9,297 bases of DNA from an uncultured Collinsella sp. Its GTDB lineage: Bacteria > Actinomycetota > Coriobacteriia > Coriobacteriales > Coriobacteriaceae. Numbering within the stretch: position 1 is the first letter of the stretch; every line of letters starts with the position of its first letter. Below are positions 1 to 5,161 of the stretch, piece after piece. The translations under genes were made by a program, and so were the position numbers. The notes beneath the pieces were generated by a model that was given only the letters and a program-made list of their open reading frames with translations, made no database searches and was not told where the DNA came from. The stretch covers positions 1 to 9,297 of the forward strand of contig URFU01000088.1 in assembly GCA_900547125.1 (NCBI GenBank), in the 5' to 3' direction.

Positions 1-162
1 GATGGTGGCGTACTTGGGCACCATCACGATGACTTCGGCGCCGGCGCGCACGAGCGCCGCGGGCCGCGAGCCCGCCACGTCGCCCCGGCCACCGGTCTTT
101 ACAAACGGTGCGCACTCGGCCGAGGCAAACACGATCTGCATCTTTTTGCTGGAATCTGCCAT
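1..162 (-). CDS. glgA: Glycogen synthase GlgA, N-terminal 54 codons (partial, runs off the left edge)
   Basis: This is the start of an ADP-glucose-dependent glycogen synthase (GT5 family), which transfers glucose from ADP-glucose to the growing alpha-1,4-glucan in the cytoplasm. The visible residues begin MADSSKKMQIVFASAE and continue CAPFVKTGG (17-25), matching the GT5 opening beta-strand and the KxGG ADP-glucose-binding loop (K22, T23, G24, G25). GDVAG and PAAL follow as in the family. The start at 162 has GGGAG placed 5 nt upstream; an in-frame ATG at 174 is less well placed. The gene is last in the visible operon, 90 bp after glgD, with a strong stem-loop between them. The family motif is usually KTGGLGDVxGxLPxAL, but here both leucines are arginine (R26 and R33). 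The call is firm from the motif and context, although only about a tenth of the protein is visible. Confidence 0.88.
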   Translation of the reverse strand, partial: MADSSKKMQIVFASAECAPFVKTGGRGDVAGSRPAALVRAGAEVIVMVPKYATI

Positions 163-185
163 ATTGTCTCCCATGTTGTAATTCG

Positions 186-221
186 AGAATAGCCGCCTGG
201 CGCTAACCGGGCGGCTATTCT
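186..221 (-). other. Perfect 12-bp stem-loop between glgD and glgA
   Basis: AGAATAGCCGCC (186-197) and GGCGGCTATTCT (210-221) are exact reverse complements around a 12-nt loop. The repeat lies 31 bp past the glgD stop and 24 bp before the glgA start. Neither strand has a T-run right after the stem, so it is not a standard intrinsic terminator. It may act as a partial attenuator, a processing site or an mRNA-stabilising stem that lowers or separates glgA expression. The inverted repeat is seen; the role is inferred. Confidence 0.6.
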
Positions 222-252
222 ACATGTTACGAGCGATGTTGCGGTGCCAACG

Positions 253-1380
253 TTAACGTACGATGGTGGTGTCGGAAGTTAACGGAGCCTTGCCCAGCAC
301 CAGGATGTTCTCGGGCGTGCCGCGAAGCTCGGTGTTGGTGGGAACCACGTTGTTCTTGTCCAGAATGGCGTTCTCGACGCGGGCGCCGCTCTTGATGATG
401 CAGCTCTGGTTGATGATCGAGTTGGTCACCGAGGCGCCTTCCTCGACCACGACGCCGCGCGACAGGATCGAGTTGCGCACGGTTCCTTTGATGATGCAGC
501 CGGCCGAGATGATCGAGTTGCACGCGTGGCTGCCGGTCGCATAGCGCGAAGGCGGCACGTCGTGGGCCTTGGTCAGAATCGGACGCTCGGGATCGAAGAG
601 CTGGTCGGCCACGGTCTGATCGAGCAGATCCATGCTGCGGCGATACAGCGACTTCTCGCTAAACACGCCCACGACCTCGCCCTTGTACTCGTAGCTGCAC
701 ACGTCGATGTTGCCAAAGTCGCCCTGGAGTGCCTCGAGCAGGTCCAGATAGTCGGCGGCCTGGTAGTGGTCGATGATCTCGAGCAGCGTCTCGCGGTTGA
801 CGATGCAGCAGTCCATAGAGGCGTTGTCGCCGTACACGACTCCGGCGCTCACGCCCGTCAGGCGGCCGTTCTCGTTAATCTCGATCTTGGTCTCGTCATC
901 GACGTTGCGCGTGGCCTTGCAGTACACCACGGTCATCTGGGCACCGGAGTTCTCGTGCGCCTCGATGATAGTGTTGAGGTCCATGTTAAAGATGATGTTG
1001 GTGCCCATCATCACAACATAGGGCTTGTCCGAGCGCTGGAACAGCGTCTTGTTGGAGATGATGTCGCGCAGCAGGAAGCGCATGCCGCCCTTGGTGGTGC
1101 CATACGCGTTGCCGGGCACCATGAACAGGCCGCCCTTCTTGCGGTCCAAGCCCCAGTCCTTGCCCGAGCCCACGTGGTCGATCAGCGAGCGGTAGTTGCC
1201 CGGCATGACGACGCCGACGGTCTTAATGCCGGCATTCATCATGTTGGACAGCGGAAAGTCGATCAGGCGATAGCGGCCCAAAAACGGGACGGACGCGATG
1301 GGGCGGTCCTTGAGCAGCACACTGCCGTAGGTCGAAGAGTAGTTAGCGGTGATATAACCGATGGCCTTGCGATTGATCAT
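253..1380 (-). CDS. glgD: GlgD, non-catalytic/regulatory subunit of ADP-glucose pyrophosphorylase
   Basis: A 375-residue paralogue of GlgC. In Firmicutes GlgD pairs with GlgC and modulates the ADP-glucose pyrophosphorylase, the committing step of glycogen synthesis. It has the same architecture as GlgC: a nucleotidyltransferase fold (about 1-270) with FLGRYRLIDFPLSN (33-46) and HVGSGKDW (69-76), then a left-handed beta-helix of hexapeptide repeats (about 285-345). Catalytic motifs are degenerate. The nucleotide-binding GGxGxRL of GlgC is replaced by TANYSSTYGS (11-20), and the catalytic SGDHLYRMDY becomes MGTNIIFNMDL (125-135), losing the aspartate. This identifies GlgD rather than a second GlgC. 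The ATG at 1380 is chosen because AAGGGGG ends 9 nt upstream, inside the 3' end of glgC; the ORF could be extended to 1419, but that would overlap glgC. It is 4 bp from the glgC stop, so the two are probably translationally coupled. Confidence 0.93.
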   Translation of the reverse strand: MINRKAIGYITANYSSTYGSVLLKDRPIASVPFLGRYRLIDFPLSNMMNAGIKTVGVVMPGNYRSLIDHVGSGKDWGLDRKKGGLFMVPGNAYGTTKGGMRFLLRDIISNKTLFQRSDKPYVVMMGTNIIFNMDLNTIIEAHENSGAQMTVVYCKATRNVDDETKIEINENGRLTGVSAGVVYGDNASMDCCIVNRETLLEIIDHYQAADYLDLLEALQGDFGNIDVCSYEYKGEVVGVFSEKSLYRRSMDLLDQTVADQLFDPERPILTKAHDVPPSRYATGSHACNSIISAGCIIKGTVRNSILSRGVVVEEGASVTNSIINQSCIIKSGARVENAILDKNNVVPTNTELRGTPENILVLGKAPLTSDTTIVR

Positions 1381-1384
1381 CGGA

Positions 1385-2533
1385 TCATTCCCCCTTCCCG
1401 ATAACGACGTCATTTCCAACGACGGCCGTATCCTTGGTGGTATCGACAGAGCCGAGCTTCACGCCCTCTTCGACCGTGGAGTTCTCGCCCAAAATAGCGC
1501 GGCAGATGTGCGCACCGCTCTTAACGTGCGCACCCGGCAGCAGCACGGAGTCTTCGACCACGGCACGCTCCTCGATGATGACATCGGTCGAAAGGATCGA
1601 GTGGCGAGCGGTACCGTAGATCTTGCAGCCGTTGGAGACCAGGCAGTCGTCCAGGCGGCCGTCCGGGCCAATGTAGTGCGGCGGACGCGTGGTGATGTTG
1701 GACATGATGGGGAAGTGCTTGTCGAACAGATCGAACTCGGGGTTGTTGCCCAGCAGGTCCATCGAGGTCTCGTGGAAGCTGGCGATGGTGCCGACGTCCT
1801 TCCAAAAGCCGTGGAACTCGTAGCTGTACAGGCGCTTGCCCTCGCCGAGCAGCTTGGGGATGATGTCCTTGCCAAAGTCGTGGCTCGAGCGCTGGTCCAG
1901 AGCGTCTTCCTCGAGCGCCTCGATCAGCACGTCTGCCGAGAAGATGTAGATGCCCATGGACGCGAGGTTCGAATCGGGCTTATCGGGCTTCTCGGTGAAC
2001 TTGGTGATGCGGCCGTCCTCGGGGTCGGTGGTCAGGATGCCAAAGCGGCTGGCCTCCTCCCACGGCACGGGCATAACGCTCACCGTGAGGTCGGCGTTGT
2101 TCTCAATGTGCGTCTTGAGCATCTTGCGGTAGTCCATGCGATACAGGTGATCGCCCGAAAGAATCAGTACGTACTTGGGGTCGTTGGCCTTGATGTAGTC
2201 GAGGTTCTGCGTAATGGCGTCGGCCGTGCCCGCATACCATGCGCCGCCGGTCTGCGTCTCGTACGGCGGCAGGATCGAAACGCCGCCGTCGCGGCTGTCC
2301 AGATCCCACGCCTCGCCGGAGCCCACGTAGGCATGCAACAGGTAGGGGCGATACTGTGTCAGAACGCCCACCGTGTCGATACCCGAGTTGGAGCAGTTGG
2401 AGAGCGAAAAGTCGATAATGCGGAACTTGCCACCAAAGCTAACCGCCGGCTTAGCGATCTTTTGGGTGAGTGCCCCCAATCGGCTGCCCTGTCCTCCTGC
2501 GAGGAGCATCGCGATGCATTCTTTCTTACTCAT
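1385..2533 (-). CDS. glgC: Glucose-1-phosphate adenylyltransferase (ADP-glucose pyrophosphorylase, catalytic subunit)
   Basis: Makes ADP-glucose and pyrophosphate from ATP and glucose-1-phosphate, the donor for GlgA. The 382 residues match normal GlgC length. Visible motifs: LAGGQGSRLGALT (11-23, nucleotide binding), KPAVSFGGKFRIIDF (28-42), YVGSGEAWDL (69-78), GGAWYAGTADAI (96-107), SGDHLYRMDY (126-135, with D128 matching the catalytic aspartate of E. coli GlgC), KFTEKP (178-183, K182 in the sugar-phosphate site) and FWKDVGTI (243-250). A hexapeptide beta-helix fills about 295-380. The ATG at 2533 has AAGGAG 6 nt upstream, the best ribosome-binding site in the operon. It lies 107 bp after glgP and 4 bp before glgD; the pair likely form a mixed GlgC/GlgD tetramer. 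No catalytic residue appears to be missing. Confidence 0.97.
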   Translation of the reverse strand: MSKKECIAMLLAGGQGSRLGALTQKIAKPAVSFGGKFRIIDFSLSNCSNSGIDTVGVLTQYRPYLLHAYVGSGEAWDLDSRDGGVSILPPYETQTGGAWYAGTADAITQNLDYIKANDPKYVLILSGDHLYRMDYRKMLKTHIENNADLTVSVMPVPWEEASRFGILTTDPEDGRITKFTEKPDKPDSNLASMGIYIFSADVLIEALEEDALDQRSSHDFGKDIIPKLLGEGKRLYSYEFHGFWKDVGTIASFHETSMDLLGNNPEFDLFDKHFPIMSNITTRPPHYIGPDGRLDDCLVSNGCKIYGTARHSILSTDVIIEERAVVEDSVLLPGAHVKSGAHICRAILGENSTVEEGVKLGSVDTTKDTAVVGNDVVIGKGE

Positions 2534-2573
2534 CGATTTCTCCTTCTGTCATCGATGTTCCTAAACCCATTAG

Positions 2574-2604
2574 CGACGGGCGCGGCGCTCGGTCACGCCC
2601 GTCG
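2574..2604 (-). other. 9-bp stem-loop in the glgP-glgC gap
   Basis: CGACGGGCG (2574-2582) and CGCCCGTCG (2596-2604) are perfect reverse complements around a 13-nt loop. They lie 36 bp after the glgP stop and 40 bp before the glgC start. No T-tract follows on the minus strand, so termination is not supported. An RNase-resistant intercistronic stem or partial attenuator would fit. The structure is seen; the function is inferred. Confidence 0.5.
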
Positions 2605-2640
2605 AGTAATGCCGTGCTGGCAAAGGGGAGCTCGCGGCCT

Positions 2641-5067
2641 TTAAGCGTGCCAGATCTCGTCGCGGTACTCGCGAATGGTGCGGTCGCTCGAGAACCAGCC
2701 CGAGGAGGCGGTGTTGAGCAGCGCCTTGCGGTTCCAGGTCTCCTGGTCGCCGTAACTGCCCGTGAGCTTTTCCCATGCATCCACGTAGCTGCGGAAGTCG
2801 GCCATGACCAGGTCGGGGTCGTTGTTGTTCATGAGCTCGTTGTAGATGCTCTCGAAGTTGCCCGAAAGACCCGCAAAGGTGTTGTCCTTGAGCTCGTCCA
2901 TCACGCGGCCCAGGCGGTCGCGATCGTTGTTGAGCGTATCCCACGCAAAGTAGCTGTTCGATGCCCAGAGCTGCTCGACCTCGGGGGCGGTCAGACCAAA
3001 GATGGCCTCGTTCTCGCGGCCGGCCAGATCGGCGATCTCGATGTTGGCGCCGTCGAGGGTGCCCAGCGTAATGGCACCGTTCATCATGAGCTTCATGTTG
3101 GACGTGCCCGAGGCCTCCTTGCCGGCCGTGGAGAGCTGCTCCGAGATCTCGGCGGCAGGGTAGATGAGCTGGGCGTTGCTCACGCGGAAGTTGGGGATAA
3201 AGCAGACCTTCATGACCTCGTTGACGCGCGGATCGTTGTTGATGACGTCGGCCACGGAGTTAATGAGGCGGATGGTCTCCTTGGCAAAGGTGTAGCTCGA
3301 GGCAGCCTTGCCGCTAAAGATGAAGGTCGTCGGCGTTACGTGGAAGTTGGGATCGGCGATGCGACGGTTGTAGATGTCCATCACCTTCATGATGTTCATG
3401 AGCTGGCGCTTGTAGGCGTGGAAGCGCTTTACCTGAACATCGAAGACAGTGTTGGGGTCAATGACCAGACCAGTTTCGGCCTTAACGTAGGCGGCAAGGC
3501 GCTCCTTGTTGGCGCGCTTGGAGGCACCCACGGCCTTCAGGAACTCGGTATCGTTCTGGAACTCTTTGAGTTTCTTCAGCTCAAAGGCGTCCTTAAGCCA
3601 GCCGTCGCCAATGGCCTCGGTCACGAGCTTGGCGTAGGTGGGGTTGGCCTCGGCAAAGAAGCGACGGTGCGAGATGCCGTTGGTCTTGTTGTTGAACTTC
3701 TCGGGCGTCAGGGCATAGAAGTCCTTGAGCACGATGTTCTTGATGATGTCGGAGTGGATCTTGGCCACGCCGTTGACGCTGTGGCTGCAGATTACGGACA
3801 GGTTGGCCATGCGAATCTCGCCGTCCCACAGGATGGCGGTCTGACGCAGACGCTCCTGCCAGCCCTCCTGCGTGGTGTCGAACGACTCGTGCCAACGACG
3901 GCTGATCTCGTCGATGATCTGGTACACGCGGGGGAGGAGCTTGGAGAACATGCCGATGGGCCACTTCTCCAGGGCCTCGGGCAGGATGGTGTGGTTGGTG
4001 TAGCTCACGACCTGCGTCACGATGTTCCAGGCGTCGTCCCACTCGAGCTTCTTCTCGTCGATCAGGATTCGCATGAGCTCGGGTCCGCACATGGCGGGGT
4101 GCGTGTCGTTGGTGTGGATGGCCACAAACTGCGGCAGCAGCTCCCAGTTCTCGCCGTGCTCCTTCTCAAAGGTGTCGAGCAGGCTGTAGATGCCGGCCGA
4201 GACAAACAGGTACTCCTGCTTCAGGCGCAGCAGGCGGCCGTGCTCGCCGGCGTCGTTGGGGTAGAGGATGGCGCTGATGGCCTCGGCCTCGGCGCGCTCG
4301 GCGTCGGCCAGGGCATAGTCGCCGCGGTTGAAGGCCTCAAGGTCAAAGTGCTCCTCGACCGGCTCGGCAGCCCAGACGCGCAGCTTGTTGACAGTCTCGC
4401 CGGCATAGCCCACGACGGGGATGTCATAAGGGACGGCCAGGATATCCTGCGTGTCCACCGTGCGGTAGAACGTGCGGCCGTTCTCCTCAAAGCCCTCAAC
4501 ATGGCCACCAAACTTAATAGTCACGGCCTTGTCCTGACGACGGACCTCCCAGGGATACCCGTGGGTGAGCCACTCGTCCGTAGCCTCGACCTGGCTGCCG
4601 TTGACGATCTCCTGCTTAAACAGGCCGTAGCGGTAGCGCATACCGTTGCCGTAGCCGGCAATGCCCTCGGCTGCCATCGAATCCAAAAAGCATGCGGCAA
4701 GACGGCCCAGGCCACCGTTGCCCAGCGCCGGATCGGGCTCCTGGTTTTCGATGACGGACAGGTCGAAACCCATGTCGTCGAGTGCCTCGGCGACCATGTC
4801 GCGCACGCCAAAGTTGAGCAGATAGTTGTCGAGCAGGCGGCCGATCAAAAACTCGATCGAGAAGTAGTACACGCGCTTCTTGCCCTCGGCGGTGACGTGG
4901 GCGTCACTCTTGGTGGCAACGGTGCGTGCCTTCTCGGCCACGAGCTTGGCCAGGGCGTTAAAGCGGTCGAGGTCGCTGGCGGCCTCGACGCTCTTGCCAC
5001 TGATGCTCATGACAGCATCGCGATAGAGCTCGGTAAACTCCTGCTTGTTATCGAAGATCTTATTCAT
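2641..5067 (-). CDS. glgP: Glycogen/starch/alpha-glucan phosphorylase
   Basis: A PLP-dependent GT35 phosphorylase of 808 residues, the usual bacterial length. It removes terminal glucose from glycogen as glucose-1-phosphate by phosphorolysis. Family landmarks are SIEFLIGRLLDNYL (70-83), GNGGLGRLAACFLDS (116-130), MRYRYGLF (143-150) and EASGTSNMK ending at K659, the predicted PLP Schiff-base lysine, followed by TLGTLDGANIEI. The N-terminus lacks the long phosphorylation-controlled extension of animal enzymes, so covalent control is not suggested. The ATG at 5067 has AAAGGA about 4 nt upstream. That site can pair with sequence 5' of it (see the leader entry). The gene lies 94 bp after glgB. Placing the degradative enzyme between glgB and glgCDA means one transcript makes both synthesis and breakdown enzymes. 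Nothing looks degenerate in this protein. Confidence 0.97.
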   Translation of the reverse strand: MNKIFDNKQEFTELYRDAVMSISGKSVEAASDLDRFNALAKLVAEKARTVATKSDAHVTAEGKKRVYYFSIEFLIGRLLDNYLLNFGVRDMVAEALDDMGFDLSVIENQEPDPALGNGGLGRLAACFLDSMAAEGIAGYGNGMRYRYGLFKQEIVNGSQVEATDEWLTHGYPWEVRRQDKAVTIKFGGHVEGFEENGRTFYRTVDTQDILAVPYDIPVVGYAGETVNKLRVWAAEPVEEHFDLEAFNRGDYALADAERAEAEAISAILYPNDAGEHGRLLRLKQEYLFVSAGIYSLLDTFEKEHGENWELLPQFVAIHTNDTHPAMCGPELMRILIDEKKLEWDDAWNIVTQVVSYTNHTILPEALEKWPIGMFSKLLPRVYQIIDEISRRWHESFDTTQEGWQERLRQTAILWDGEIRMANLSVICSHSVNGVAKIHSDIIKNIVLKDFYALTPEKFNNKTNGISHRRFFAEANPTYAKLVTEAIGDGWLKDAFELKKLKEFQNDTEFLKAVGASKRANKERLAAYVKAETGLVIDPNTVFDVQVKRFHAYKRQLMNIMKVMDIYNRRIADPNFHVTPTTFIFSGKAASSYTFAKETIRLINSVADVINNDPRVNEVMKVCFIPNFRVSNAQLIYPAAEISEQLSTAGKEASGTSNMKLMMNGAITLGTLDGANIEIADLAGRENEAIFGLTAPEVEQLWASNSYFAWDTLNNDRDRLGRVMDELKDNTFAGLSGNFESIYNELMNNNDPDLVMADFRSYVDAWEKLTGSYGDQETWNRKALLNTASSGWFSSDRTIREYRDEIWHA

Positions 5068-5068
5068 A

Positions 5069-5103
5069 CGTTCCTTTCCCCCGGGGATGTTTCTCCCGGA
5101 ACG
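5069..5103 (-). promoter_or_regulatory. Possible SD-sequestering hairpin upstream of glgP
   Basis: On the plus strand CGTTCC (5069-5074) and GGAACG (5098-5103) are reverse complements, with an inner GGGA/TCCC pair (5084-5087 with 5094-5097). In the minus-strand mRNA the second arm is GGAACG, which includes the GGA of the glgP ribosome-binding site AAAGGA and ends next to the start codon. Folding would hide that site. The 6-bp stem is short and an alternative CCCCGGGG pairing exists, so regulation is only a possibility. Confidence 0.3.
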
Positions 5104-5122
5104 GTTATGACTTGTATCCTAC

Positions 5123-5153
5123 GCCCCGTCGGGGCTGGTAATTACAGCTGTAA
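5123..5153. repeat. Two palindromes just downstream of glgB
   Basis: GCCCCGTCGGGGC (5123-5135) is a 5-bp stem with a 3-nt loop. TTACAGCTGTAA (5142-5153) is a perfect 12-bp palindrome whose edge is 8 bp from the glgB stop. Neither is followed by a T-run in the glgB direction. They could be mRNA 3'-end structures or a protein site; chance cannot be excluded for such short repeats. Confidence 0.35.
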
Positions 5154-5161
5154 CGGCTTTG

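Noticed and set aside
217..245. Separate glgA promoter with TAGAAT as -10
   Set aside because: TAGAAT lies inside the stem-loop arm, and TTGGCA upstream is 22 bp away, too far for a normal -35/-10 pair.
526..2644. Long plus-strand open frames opposite glgD and glgC
   Set aside because: They overlap each other and run antisense to two well-supported genes; no family motif or ribosome-binding site was seen.
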